From Palleronia marisminoris (GTDB lineage Bacteria; Pseudomonadota; Alphaproteobacteria; Rhodobacterales; Rhodobacteraceae), in the NCBI RefSeq assembly GCF_900172315.1, contig NZ_FWFV01000001.1:62001-126000 (forward strand): a stretch of DNA of 64,000 bases. Direction: 5' to 3'. Positions 37,153-45,844 of the stretch are shown here, piece by piece. A model generated the notes under the pieces. The model did no database searches. It had not been told where the DNA came from and saw only the letters and a list, made by a program, of their open reading frames with translations. How positions within the stretch are numbered: the first letter of the stretch is position 1; the number at the start of each line of letters is the position of its first letter. The position numbers and the translations under genes were made by a program.

Positions 37153-37248
37153 GTGTTTTCTTGTGCCTCGGGGGGACTCAACCTGGGGTTTTCCGTGGAC
37201 GTGACGGACCCGATGCGCCAATCTTCTGTTGACCGGGAGGAGGACACG

Positions 37249-37965
37249 ATGCCCGAACGACAAAGCGGACCCCGGCACGTCGCCTGCATCATGGACGGAA
37301 ACGGAAGGTGGGCGCAGGCCCGCGGCCGACCTCGTCTGTTCGGACACCAGGCCGGTGCGCGCCGCGTGCGCGAGATCGTCGCGGCCTGTCCCGATCTCGG
37401 TGTGGAATACCTGACGATCTTCGCCTTCTCGACCGAGAACTGGAAACGGACTCAGGACGAAGTGGCCGGGCTTATGGGCCTGTTCCGGCGATACATCCAG
37501 TCCGAGGCGCGCGACCTCCATGCCGACGACGTGCGCGTGCGTTTCATCGGGGATCGCGTCCGGCTCGACCCCAAGCTGATCAGGCTGATGGACGAGCTGG
37601 AGCTTCTGACCAGCGGGAACGAGAAGCTGAACCTGACCATCGCGCTGAATTACGGCAGCCGGGACGAGATCGGCCGCGCCACCCGCCGCCTGGCCGCCGA
37701 AGTCGCCGCCGGCCGCCTTGCCCCGAACGACGTGGACGAGACGACGCTTGCGCGGTTCCTCGACACGCATGTGCTGCCTGATCCCGACCTGGTCATCCGC
37801 ACCAGCGGAGAGGCGCGGATCTCGAATTTCCTCCTGTGGCAATCCGCCTATGCCGAGTACGAATTCATCGATACGCTGTGGCCCGACTTCACCGCCGACG
37901 TTTTCGCCGGAATCGTGTCGCGCTACGGCGCCCGTGACAGGCGTTTTGGTGCCGTGACCGCATGA
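37249..37965 (+). CDS. uppS: UppS undecaprenyl diphosphate synthase
   Basis: A 238-residue cis-prenyltransferase that adds eight isopentenyl units to farnesyl diphosphate, making the lipid carrier for peptidoglycan and O-antigen. Seen are the Mg-binding CIMDGNGRWA (Asp16), GHQAGARRVREIV, LTIFAFSTENWKR, LTIALNYGSRDEI and the C-terminal DLVIRTSGEARISNFLLWQ (19 shown) and YAEYEFIDTLWPDF. The start at 37249 follows GGGAGGAGG; the frame is open upstream to 37153 but without a comparable site. It overlaps cdsA by four bases. Confidence 0.97.
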   Translation: MPERQSGPRHVACIMDGNGRWAQARGRPRLFGHQAGARRVREIVAACPDLGVEYLTIFAFSTENWKRTQDEVAGLMGLFRRYIQSEARDLHADDVRVRFIGDRVRLDPKLIRLMDELELLTSGNEKLNLTIALNYGSRDEIGRATRRLAAEVAAGRLAPNDVDETTLARFLDTHVLPDPDLVIRTSGEARISNFLLWQSAYAEYEFIDTLWPDFTADVFAGIVSRYGARDRRFGAVTA

Positions 37966-38744
37966 CTTCACCCCGCTGGAACGATCTGGGCGAGCGCATC
38001 GGCGTCGGAGCGGTCATCGCGGTGATCGGCCTACTCTGCGTATGGATCGGCGGGCTGGTCTTCGCCGCGCTGACGATCGTGGTTTCGGGCGTCATCGTCT
38101 GGGAACTGGTCCGGATGCTGGATCCCGACGCGCCGGCGATGCGGCTGGGAACGGTATCGGCCGCGCTGCTTCTGCTGGCCGAAATCCTGCCGCCAGCTTA
38201 CGCCCTGCCGATCTGCCTGCTGCCGGCCTTCGCGGGCGCGGCCTGGCTGACCCGCCGCAGGGTGACCTTCGCCCTCTTCACCGTGCTGATCCTGCTGGCC
38301 GGCCTGGGCCTTTTCTATCTGCGCAGAGACTACGGCTTCACCTGGATGCTGTGGCTGGCACTGGTCGTGATCGTGACGGACGTGTTCGGCTACCTCTTCG
38401 GCCGCATGATCGGCGGCCGCAAGCTGTGGCCCCGCGTGAGCCCGAACAAGACGTGGTCCGGCACATTGGCGGGCTGGGGCGGGGCGGCGATCGTCGGCCT
38501 GGCCTTCGGCGCCTTCACCGAGGCTGGTCCCGAGATCGCGGCCGTCTCCATCGCGCTGGCCATGGCCTCGCAGATCGGTGACATCGCTGAATCGGCCGTG
38601 AAGCGGCGGGCAGGAGTCAAGGACAGCTCTTCCCTGCTGCCGGGCCACGGGGGGCTGTTCGACCGGTTCGACGGGATGCTGGGCGCATCCGTGACGCTGC
38701 TTCTCGTCTCGCCCATCATCGGCTTTCCGCCGGGGCTGACCTGA
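37962..38744 (+). CDS. cdsA: CdsA phosphatidate cytidylyltransferase
   Basis: Makes CDP-diacylglycerol from phosphatidic acid and CTP, the branch point to all phospholipids. The 260-residue integral membrane protein has about seven hydrophobic segments, the SPNKTWSG motif and the C-terminal family signature: QIGDIAESAVKRRAGVKDSS (20 shown) followed by LPGHGGLFDRFDGM with the metal-binding Asp residues. It is slightly shorter than the E. coli enzyme. ATGA overlap with uppS and a 5-bp gap before dxr indicate one operon. Confidence 0.96.
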   Translation: MTSPRWNDLGERIGVGAVIAVIGLLCVWIGGLVFAALTIVVSGVIVWELVRMLDPDAPAMRLGTVSAALLLLAEILPPAYALPICLLPAFAGAAWLTRRRVTFALFTVLILLAGLGLFYLRRDYGFTWMLWLALVVIVTDVFGYLFGRMIGGRKLWPRVSPNKTWSGTLAGWGGAAIVGLAFGAFTEAGPEIAAVSIALAMASQIGDIAESAVKRRAGVKDSSSLLPGHGGLFDRFDGMLGASVTLLLVSPIIGFPPGLT

Positions 38745-38749
38745 GGCAC

Positions 38750-39931
38750 ATGCGGCGCATCTCGATTTTTGGAAGCACCGGGTCCATCGGTTGCTCGACG
38801 CTCGACCTGATCGGACGACAGCGCGAGGCGTTTCAAGTGGTCGCGCTGACCGGCGGGCGCAACATCGAGAAGCTGACCGAACAGGCGCGGAACTTCCGTC
38901 CTGACATCGCCGTCTGCGCCGAAGAGGCAGACCTGCCGGCCCTGCGTGAAGCACTCGCCGGGACAGGGATCGAGGCCGCGGGAGGGCGCTCGGCGATCCT
39001 CGAGGCGGCGGGGCGACCGACCGATTGGGCGATGTCGGCCATCGTGGGTGCAGCCGGGCTGGAGCCGGGGCTAGTGTCCTTGCGGCATGGCGGAGTGCTG
39101 GCGCTGGCGAACAAGGAGAGCCTCGTCTGCGCCGGCCCGCTAATGATGCAAACCGCCGCACGCCACGGGGCGACGATCCTCCCGGTGGATAGCGAACATT
39201 CCGCCGTGTTCCAGGCTCTGACGGGCGAGCAGATCGAGACGGTCGAGCGGCTGATCATCACCGCGAGCGGCGGCGCGTTTCGCGACTGGCCGCTCGAACG
39301 GCTTGCGACCGCGACCGCGGCGCAGGCGGCGACGCACCCGAACTGGGACATGGGGCAGCGGATCACCATCGACTCGGCTTCGATGTTCAACAAGGCGCTG
39401 GAACTCATTGAAGCACATGAGTATTTCGGGGTGGAGCCTGCACGGATCGAGGTGCTCGTCCACCCGGAGTCGCTCGTGCATGCCATCGTCGGCTTCATGG
39501 ATGGAGGGTTGATCGCACATGTGGGCCCGCACGACATGCGCCACGCCATCGGCTTCGCGCTGAACTGGCCTGAACGACGAGACGTGCCGGTGGAGCGGCT
39601 GGATTTCGCTGCCATCGGCAGCCTGACCTTCAGCGCACCCGACACGGAGCGCTGGCCGGCGCTGCGGCTTGCACGCGAGGTGATGGAGATCGGCGGGCTC
39701 TCGGGTGCTGCGTTCAACGGCGCCAAGGAGCGAGCGCTGGATCACTTCATTTCCGGGCGGATCGGGTTCTTGCGAATGGCCGAGACTGTCGAAAAGGTTT
39801 TGCTCAAAATCTCGTCAGATCGCCTTGGAAATCCGACCTTGGATCTCGATATGGTCCGGGCCATGGACGAAGAGGCTCGTGCCTTGGTGGATGAAGTCGT
39901 CGGGTTCCCCTCCGACGCCGGCCGTTTCTGA
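38750..39931 (+). CDS. dxr: Dxr 1-deoxy-D-xylulose-5-phosphate reductoisomerase
   Basis: Converts DXP to 2-C-methyl-erythritol 4-phosphate, the second step of the MEP isoprenoid pathway that feeds UppS upstream. The 393-residue enzyme has the NADPH-binding GSTGSIG (8-14), NKES (121-124), the metal/substrate motif DSEHSA (147-152), ITASGGAFRDW, HPNWDMGQRITIDSASMFNK (20 shown) and EVLVHPESLVHAIVGFMDGG (20 shown). All catalytic positions visible are conserved. It lies between cdsA and rseP as in many proteobacteria. Confidence 0.97.
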   Translation: MRRISIFGSTGSIGCSTLDLIGRQREAFQVVALTGGRNIEKLTEQARNFRPDIAVCAEEADLPALREALAGTGIEAAGGRSAILEAAGRPTDWAMSAIVGAAGLEPGLVSLRHGGVLALANKESLVCAGPLMMQTAARHGATILPVDSEHSAVFQALTGEQIETVERLIITASGGAFRDWPLERLATATAAQAATHPNWDMGQRITIDSASMFNKALELIEAHEYFGVEPARIEVLVHPESLVHAIVGFMDGGLIAHVGPHDMRHAIGFALNWPERRDVPVERLDFAAIGSLTFSAPDTERWPALRLAREVMEIGGLSGAAFNGAKERALDHFISGRIGFLRMAETVEKVLLKISSDRLGNPTLDLDMVRAMDEEARALVDEVVGFPSDAGRF

Positions 39932-39943
39932 GGGAGAGTCAGG

Positions 39944-41275
39944 ATGGGGTTCATCCCCGATTTCGGGTCGCTTGCGTTTACGATCGTCGCGTTCGTCGCG
40001 GCGCTCAGCATCATCGTCGCGATCCACGAATACGGCCACTACATCGTCGGCCGATGGTCGGGGATTCAGGCGGACGTCTTCTCGATCGGCATGGGGCCAG
40101 TGTTGTTCGCGCGAACCGATCGCCGCGGCACCCGGTGGCAGATCGCGGCATTTCCCGTAGGCGGCTACGTCAAGTTCCGCGGCGATGCGAACGCGGCCAG
40201 CGTGGGGCAGGCGGATACGCCGGGGCTCGATCCCGAAGGCGCGCGGGCGACCATGGCGGGGGCGCCGCTCTGGGCGCGGGCTGCGACCGTCGCGGCGGGT
40301 CCGATCTTCAATTTCATCCTCTCGATTCTCGTCTTTGCTGCCATCCTGATGATCCGCGGGGTCGCGAGTGATCCCATGACGGTCTCCGAGGTGCGGCCGT
40401 TGCCTTACGCGGTGCAGGAGCTTCAGGTCGGCGACCGGATCGAAGCGATCGCCGGCGAGCCGGTGCCCGAAATTGCCCAGTTCGCCAGCTTCGTGGAGGA
40501 TCTTCCGGTCGCTCCGCGCCTGCCGTATCGGATCACGCGGGACGGTGCCCAGCTGGAGATCGACGGCCCGTACCCTTACCCGCCCGTCGTGGGCAGCGTC
40601 ACGCCGCAATCGGCAGCCGCCGGCACTGACCTGGAGCCGGGCGAGGTGGTGACGGCCGTGAATGGTCAGGAAGTCTTCGCGTTCACCCAACTTCGCGATG
40701 CGGTCGGCAATTCAGACGGGCAGACCGTGACGCTGACGGTCTGGTCGCCCGAAACCGAAGAGACGAGGGCGGTCGAGCTGACGCCCAAGCGAATGGATCT
40801 GCCGCTTCCCGAGGGCGGCTTCGAGACGCGTTGGCTGCTGGGCATTACCGGTGCGCTTTACATCACGCCGGAGCGCGACACGCCGAACCCGTTCTCGGCC
40901 CTTGCCTACGGGGTGGAGCAGGTCGGCTTCATCATCCAGTCGAGCCTGTCGGGCATCTATCACATTGCGGCCGGCGCGATCTCGTCCTGTAACCTGCAGG
41001 GGCCCATCGGCATCGCGCAGACCAGCGGTGCGGCGGCGAGCGCCGGAGCGTTGAGCTTCGTGTGGTTCATCGCGGTCCTCTCCACTGCGGTCGGTTTCCT
41101 GAACCTGTTCCCGATCCCGATCCTCGACGGGGGGCACTTGGTGTTCCATGCCTACGAGGCGGTCCGCGGCCGGCCGCCGTCGGACCAGGCGCTGAACGTG
41201 CTGATGGCCATCGGGTTGGCCCTTCTGGGCACGTTGATGGTCTTCGCGATCGGCAACGATTTCCTTTGTCCCTGA
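39944..41275 (+). CDS. rseP: RseP-type site-2 zinc metalloprotease
   Basis: Intramembrane protease that cleaves anti-sigma factors and remnant signal peptides during envelope stress. The 443-residue protein has the HExxH zinc motif HEYGH (28-32) in the first membrane helix, a GxxxN/PxG-type region after SIGMGPVLFARTDRRGTRW (19 shown), two PDZ-like domains in tandem (about 125-290; VRPLPYAVQELQVGDRIEAI and VGSVTPQSAAAGTDLEPGEV) and the C-terminal zinc ligand LDGGHLVFHAYEAVRG. It is placed directly before bamA, consistent with the envelope operon. RBS GGGAGAG precedes ATG 39944. Confidence 0.96.
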   Translation: MGFIPDFGSLAFTIVAFVAALSIIVAIHEYGHYIVGRWSGIQADVFSIGMGPVLFARTDRRGTRWQIAAFPVGGYVKFRGDANAASVGQADTPGLDPEGARATMAGAPLWARAATVAAGPIFNFILSILVFAAILMIRGVASDPMTVSEVRPLPYAVQELQVGDRIEAIAGEPVPEIAQFASFVEDLPVAPRLPYRITRDGAQLEIDGPYPYPPVVGSVTPQSAAAGTDLEPGEVVTAVNGQEVFAFTQLRDAVGNSDGQTVTLTVWSPETEETRAVELTPKRMDLPLPEGGFETRWLLGITGALYITPERDTPNPFSALAYGVEQVGFIIQSSLSGIYHIAAGAISSCNLQGPIGIAQTSGAAASAGALSFVWFIAVLSTAVGFLNLFPIPILDGGHLVFHAYEAVRGRPPSDQALNVLMAIGLALLGTLMVFAIGNDFLCP

Positions 41276-41632
41276 GGTAAGCGCCGCGAGCCCGTCTTCG
41301 GACAACCCAATTCAGGCCATATTCCGTCGGCACAGCCGGGCAAGAGCAATCCGCAATTTCCCGGGGTCGACATGCACCACGTCTTCAACAATTCCCGCTG
41401 CCTTGGCCTCCTGCTCGAGGTCCTGGCAGACCGGCTTCTCGTCCTTGCCGCCATCGCCATTTCGCTTACCCTGGGCGGCGCGATCCTGACGTTCTGATCC
41501 CGACCGAAAAGCCACAGATTCGAACAGAATTCGGCGCTGCGCATGTCCCTTACCTGTGGGGCGCCTGGGATTTTGACATGCTATCTGAACCGGGCTACTC
41601 ACGGTCCCGAGAAGTCTTAAACGGGTGGACGC
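41276..41632. other. 357-bp gap between rseP and bamA
   Basis: This gap probably holds the bamA promoter. The only coding candidate seen is the 41-residue open frame listed separately (41372-41497). A longer minus-strand frame runs in from inside bamA and looks like a shadow. No terminator with a T-run was found. Confidence 0.5.
41372..41497 (+). CDS. Possible 41-residue single-helix membrane peptide
   Basis: Encodes MHHVFNNSRC followed by LGLLLEVLADRL and a hydrophobic stretch LLVLAAIAISLTLGGAILTF, ending at TGA. The last 30 residues could span the membrane once. The upstream signal is weak (CCGGGG seven bases before the ATG), and no family is recognised. It sits between two envelope genes on the same strand. 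It may be real or a chance frame; comparison with relatives is needed to tell. Confidence 0.3.
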   Translation: MHHVFNNSRCLGLLLEVLADRLLVLAAIAISLTLGGAILTF

Positions 41633-43966
41633 ATGATCGAGACGAAGGGGCGCGCCGCGCGAACCGCACTTCTGGCCTCGGCGCTGCAAGGCGCTGTTCT
41701 GGCTGGGTTCTCCGCCGGTGCGGTGGTCGCCGCAACGTCGGCCGCGGTAGCGCAGAGCTACCAATTCAGCGACATCCAGGTGGTCGGAAACCAGCGTGTG
41801 GACACCGCAACTGTGGTGAACACACTGGCCATTCCGCAAGGGCGGGCACTGAGCGCCGGCGAGTTGAACGCTGCCTATCAGCGTCTCGCCGGGGCTGGTA
41901 TCTTCGAAACCGTGTCGATCACGCCACAAGGCGGCACGCTTCTGGTCGAGGTCGCCGAATATCCAACCGTCAGCCGCATCAGCTTCGAGGGCAACAGCCA
42001 GCTCGACAACGACGAGCTGACCGCGCTGATCGGCTCGGTTCCCAACCGGGTCTACAACCCCAGCCGCGCCGAAGAGGATGCGCGCGCCATCGCCGCCGCC
42101 TACGAGGCGCGCGGCCGCCTCGCAGCGTCGGTCACCCCGCGGATCATCCGCCGCGCGAACAACCGCGTGGACCTCGTGTTCGAGATCGCGGAGGGCGGCA
42201 TCGTCGAGATCGAGCGGATCTCGTTCGTGGGCAACCAGGCCTATTCCGACCGCCGCTTGCGCCGTGCGCTCGCGACCAAGCAAGCCGGATTCCTGCGCCA
42301 GATCATCCAGCGCGACACCTTCGTCGCCGAGCGCGTCGGGTTTGATCAGCAGCTACTGCGCGACTTCTATCTGTCGCGCGGCTATATCGACTTCACCATC
42401 AACGACGTCTCGAACGAGTTCTCGCGGGACCGCGACGCGTTCTTCGTGCAATACAACATCACCGAAGGGCAAAGCTGGGATTTCGGGCAGGTCACCACCT
42501 CGACCACCGTACCGGGCCTGAATGCGGCGGAGTACACGGACCTGGTAGGCATCCGAGCGGGCCAAACCTACACGCCCGCCGCGATCGACGCCGCGACTGA
42601 GCGGCTGGAAGAGGCCGCGAGCCGCCGTGGCATGACCTTCGTGCGCGCGACCCCGCAGATCACCCGGAATCCGCAAACGCTTGAACTGAACGTGAATTTC
42701 CTTCTGGAACGCGGCCCCCGTGTGTTCGTCGAGCGGATCGACATCGAAGGCAACCAGACCACGCTCGACCGGGTGATCCGGCGCCAGTTCCGCACCGTCG
42801 AGGGCGACCCGTTCAACCCGCGCGAAATCCGCGCCGCGGCCGAGCGGATCCGTGCCCTTGGTTACTTCTCCGACGTGCAGGCCGAGGGGCGCGAGGGCTC
42901 GTCGCCCGACCAGGTTGTCATCGACGTTGATGTCGTGGAACAACCCACCGGCAGCCTGTCGCTGGGCGGATCGTACTCGACCGACTCCGGCTTCGGCGTG
43001 AGTTTCGGCTTTACCGAGCGCAACTTCCTCGGGCGGGGACAGACGCTCGCGTTCGACGTCACAACGGGGACCAACGCCAACAGCGCCCAATTTTCCTTCG
43101 TAGAACCCTATTTCCTCGGCCGGGATCTGCGCGCCGGGTTCGAAGTGTTCTACAGCGAAACCGACTACGACGAGGCGGATTACAACACGCGGTCTGTCGG
43201 GTTCAGCCCCTCGGTCACCTTCCCGACCTCCGAGAACGGGCGGCTTCAGGTGCGGTACCGCTTGGCCGAGGATTCACTCGAAGATGTCGGCGACGACATC
43301 TCGCCGATCATCGCGGCGGACGAGGGGTCGTCCATCAGCTCGGCCCTGGGCTATACCTACAGCTACGATACGCGTCGGTCGGGGATCGACCCGAATACCG
43401 GGATCGTCCTGCGCTTCGGGCAGGACCTCGCCGGGCTCGGCGGTGACGTGAATTACGTCAAGTCGGTGGCGTTCGGTGGCTATCAGACGACCGCGTTCAG
43501 CGAAGAGGTCAACATTCGCGCCGTGGTCGAAGGCGGAAACATCACGGCATTCGGAGACTCGGACTCGGTGCGTCTGACCGACCGCTTCTTCCTGTCCACC
43601 AGCCAGCTTCGCGGCTTCGAACCGCTGGGCGTCGGACCGCGCGATCTGGTGACCGACGACGCGCTCGGCGGCAACAATTATGCCGTCGCCAGGGTCGAAG
43701 CCGATTTCCCGCTGGGCTTGCCCGAGGAATACGGCATTCGCGGCGGCGTCTTCCTGGATGCGGGCTCGGTCTGGGGCCTAGACAACACCGAGGGCGCGGA
43801 TGGCGAAACGGTGGACGACTCGGCGATCCTGCGCTCGTCGGTCGGGGTTTCGCTGTTCTGGGACACGCCGTTCGGCCCGCTGCGGTTCAACTTCGCAGAG
43901 GCGCTGGCGGCCGAGGATTACGACAACACGCGGACCTTCAATGTTTCGCTCTCGTCGACCTTCTAG
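41633..43966 (+). CDS. bamA: BamA outer-membrane protein assembly factor
   Basis: Central subunit of the BAM complex that inserts beta-barrels into the outer membrane. The 777-residue precursor has a signal peptide (about 1-40, cleavage near AVAQS), five POTRA domains (about 42-435; units begin with YQFSDIQVVGNQ, VSRISFEGNSQL, VEIERISFVGNQ and VFVERIDIEGNQ among others) and a 16-strand barrel from about 445. The barrel contains the conserved loop motif LRGFEPLGVGPRD and ends in Phe. The gene lies between rseP and a Skp-like gene in the classic envelope-biogenesis order; the next gene starts inside its 3' end. Confidence 0.97.
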   Translation: MIETKGRAARTALLASALQGAVLAGFSAGAVVAATSAAVAQSYQFSDIQVVGNQRVDTATVVNTLAIPQGRALSAGELNAAYQRLAGAGIFETVSITPQGGTLLVEVAEYPTVSRISFEGNSQLDNDELTALIGSVPNRVYNPSRAEEDARAIAAAYEARGRLAASVTPRIIRRANNRVDLVFEIAEGGIVEIERISFVGNQAYSDRRLRRALATKQAGFLRQIIQRDTFVAERVGFDQQLLRDFYLSRGYIDFTINDVSNEFSRDRDAFFVQYNITEGQSWDFGQVTTSTTVPGLNAAEYTDLVGIRAGQTYTPAAIDAATERLEEAASRRGMTFVRATPQITRNPQTLELNVNFLLERGPRVFVERIDIEGNQTTLDRVIRRQFRTVEGDPFNPREIRAAAERIRALGYFSDVQAEGREGSSPDQVVIDVDVVEQPTGSLSLGGSYSTDSGFGVSFGFTERNFLGRGQTLAFDVTTGTNANSAQFSFVEPYFLGRDLRAGFEVFYSETDYDEADYNTRSVGFSPSVTFPTSENGRLQVRYRLAEDSLEDVGDDISPIIAADEGSSISSALGYTYSYDTRRSGIDPNTGIVLRFGQDLAGLGGDVNYVKSVAFGGYQTTAFSEEVNIRAVVEGGNITAFGDSDSVRLTDRFFLSTSQLRGFEPLGVGPRDLVTDDALGGNNYAVARVEADFPLGLPEEYGIRGGVFLDAGSVWGLDNTEGADGETVDDSAILRSSVGVSLFWDTPFGPLRFNFAEALAAEDYDNTRTFNVSLSSTF

Positions 43967-44537
43967 GCGCGGCTTCCTCGCCGCTACCATCGGGGCCGCC
44001 GCTTTGGCGGCCCTTCCCGTGAGCGCCCAGCCGATCGGCGGCGTCGCAGTCGTCGATCAGGAGCGGATGTTCCGCCAAAGTGCTTTCGGTGCCCAGCTTC
44101 TGTCCGAGATCGACGCGCAGGGCGATGAACTCGCCGCCGAAAACCGCGAGATCGAAGCCACGCTGACGGCGGAAGAGCGTAGCCTGACCGAAGCGCGCGC
44201 CGAGCTGGACCCGGCCGAATTCCGCGACCGCGCACGGGTGTTCGACGAGAAGGTCCGCCGCCTCAGGGCCGAACAGGATGCCAAGGCCAGGGCGCTTGCC
44301 GACCTTCAGGAAGATGCCCGCGCGACCTTCGTCCGCAGGGTGTCGCCGGTCCTTTCGGCGCTATTGGCCGAGATCGGCGCGGACGTTCTGCTCGACCGGC
44401 GCATGGTGCTGACGGCCGGGACCGGCGTGGACATCACCGACAGGGCGATCGCCCGGATCGACGAAACACTCGCGGCGGAGGAAGCAGACGGGGCAGGGGC
44501 CGAGACACCCCCGGCGGCGACGGACGCATCCGACTAG
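43941..44537 (+). CDS. skp: Skp/OmpH-like periplasmic chaperone with Tat-like signal
   Basis: A 198-residue OmpH/Skp family protein that escorts unfolded outer-membrane proteins. The mature part begins GGVAVVDQERMFRQSAFGAQL (in part: VAVVDQERMFRQSAFG), followed by a long helical coiled-coil arm (about 60-130, Glu/Arg/Ala-rich) and the returning strand ADVLLDRRMVL. The acidic, Ala/Pro-rich C-terminus is disordered-looking. The N-terminus carries RRPSRRGFLAATIG, a twin-arginine pattern instead of a plain Sec signal. The ATG at 43941 lies 26 bp inside bamA, implying coupled translation. Confidence 0.88.
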   Translation: MFRSRRPSRRGFLAATIGAAALAALPVSAQPIGGVAVVDQERMFRQSAFGAQLLSEIDAQGDELAAENREIEATLTAEERSLTEARAELDPAEFRDRARVFDEKVRRLRAEQDAKARALADLQEDARATFVRRVSPVLSALLAEIGADVLLDRRMVLTAGTGVDITDRAIARIDETLAAEEADGAGAETPPAATDASD

Positions 44538-44597
44538 GGGTGCTTGCTCCCTTCGGGGGGGCGCGTTAAGCCCGGGGCGACAGCGAAAGAGGCCCCC

Positions 44598-45050
44598 ATG
44601 TCCGACCTGAAGAGCGCCGACATCGACCTGATCCAGCGGATCATCCCGCATCGCTACCCGTTCCTGCTGGTGGACCGGGTGCGGGAAATCGACGGAACGG
44701 CCTCGGCCGTGGGGATCAAGAACGTTTCGTTCAACGAACCGCACTTCCAAGGCCATTTTCCCGGCGCACCGATCATGCCCGGCGTCACCATCATCGAAGC
44801 CATGGCACAGACCGCGGCGGTGATGGTCGGCGTGGGGCAGGACCTCGCGGATACCGGGTTCCTGGTATATTTCATGGGGATCGAGGGGGCGAAGTTCCGC
44901 CGTAAGGTCGTTCCGGGCGACGTGCTTCAGATGCACATCAGCACCAAGCGTGGCGGTGGCAAGGTCTGGAAATTCGCGGGCCGCGCCGAGGTCGACGGCG
45001 AACTTGCCTGCGAGGCCGAGTTCACCGCGATGATGGACCTTCCGAAGTGA
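44598..45050 (+). CDS. fabZ: FabZ 3-hydroxyacyl-ACP dehydratase
   Basis: Dehydrates 3-hydroxyacyl-ACP in fatty acid elongation; 150 residues, hot-dog fold. It has the substrate region [13 protein letters not shown], catalytic His53 in [14 protein letters not shown] and Glu67 in [11 protein letters not shown]. The start at 44598 follows AAGAGG. It overlaps lpxA by four bases (GTGA), the usual fabZ-lpxA coupling that balances hydroxyacyl-ACP use between phospholipid and lipid A synthesis. Confidence 0.97.
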   Translation: MSDLKSADIDLIQRIIPHRYPFLLVDRVREIDGTASAVGIKNVSFNEPHFQGHFPGAPIMPGVTIIEAMAQTAAVMVGVGQDLADTGFLVYFMGIEGAKFRRKVVPGDVLQMHISTKRGGGKVWKFAGRAEVDGELACEAEFTAMMDLPK

Positions 45051-45844
45051 GCCGGATCGACCCTACGGCCGTCATCCACCCGCAGGCCCTGATCGAGGAT
45101 GGTGCGCAGATCGGGCCCGGCGCCCGCGTGGGTCCGTTTGCGCTGATCGGCGGTGAGGTCGAGCTTGGCGCGAATGTCGAGGTGATGAGCCACGTCGTCA
45201 TCAAGGGTCGCACCCGCGTGGGCGAAGAGACGCAGGTCTTTCCCTTCGCCGTGCTGGGCGAGATCCCGCAGGACCTGAAGTTTGGCGGAGAAAGGACCGA
45301 GCTGCAGGTCGGTGCTCGGAACCGCATCCGTGAGCACGTGACGATGAATCTCGGCACCAGCGGCGGGGGCAGCGTGACGAAGGTGGGCGATGACTGCCTC
45401 TTCATGGCCGGCGTCCATGTCGCGCACGACTGCATCGTCGGCAATCGCGTCATCATGGTGAACAACTCGGCCCTCGCGGGGCATTGCGTCCTGGGCGACG
45501 GGGTGATCGTCGGCGGCCTGTCGGGCGTGCACCAGTTCGTCCGCATCGGCGAGGGCGCCATCATCGGCGCCGTGACGATGGTCACCGCGGATGTGATCCC
45601 GCACGCCCTCGTGCAGGGGCCGCGCGGGATGCTGGACGGGCTGAACCTCGTCGGGCTGAAGCGGCGGGGCGTGGGCCGTACCGACATCATGGCGCTGCGC
45701 GCCGCATTGCAAACGCTGAAACAGGGCGAGGGCGCGTTCCAGGACCGCGCCCGCAGGCTCGGTGAAGAAACCGAGAGCGACTACGTCCGCCAGATCGTCG
45801 ATTTTGTCCTGGGCAACAGCGACCGGGGGTTTTTGACGCCGTGA
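45047..45844 (+). CDS. lpxA: LpxA UDP-GlcNAc acyltransferase
   Basis: First enzyme of lipid A synthesis; transfers a 3-hydroxyacyl chain from ACP to UDP-GlcNAc. The 265-residue protein is a left-handed beta-helix of hexapeptide repeats (residues about 5-190), with catalytic His127 in [12 protein letters not shown], and a helical C-terminal domain ([19 protein letters not shown]). The chain-length ruler residue lies near SGVHQF. It starts with GTG at 45047 within the end of fabZ and overlaps lpxI by four bases. Confidence 0.96.
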   Translation: MSRIDPTAVIHPQALIEDGAQIGPGARVGPFALIGGEVELGANVEVMSHVVIKGRTRVGEETQVFPFAVLGEIPQDLKFGGERTELQVGARNRIREHVTMNLGTSGGGSVTKVGDDCLFMAGVHVAHDCIVGNRVIMVNNSALAGHCVLGDGVIVGGLSGVHQFVRIGEGAIIGAVTMVTADVIPHALVQGPRGMLDGLNLVGLKRRGVGRTDIMALRAALQTLKQGEGAFQDRARRLGEETESDYVRQIVDFVLGNSDRGFLTP

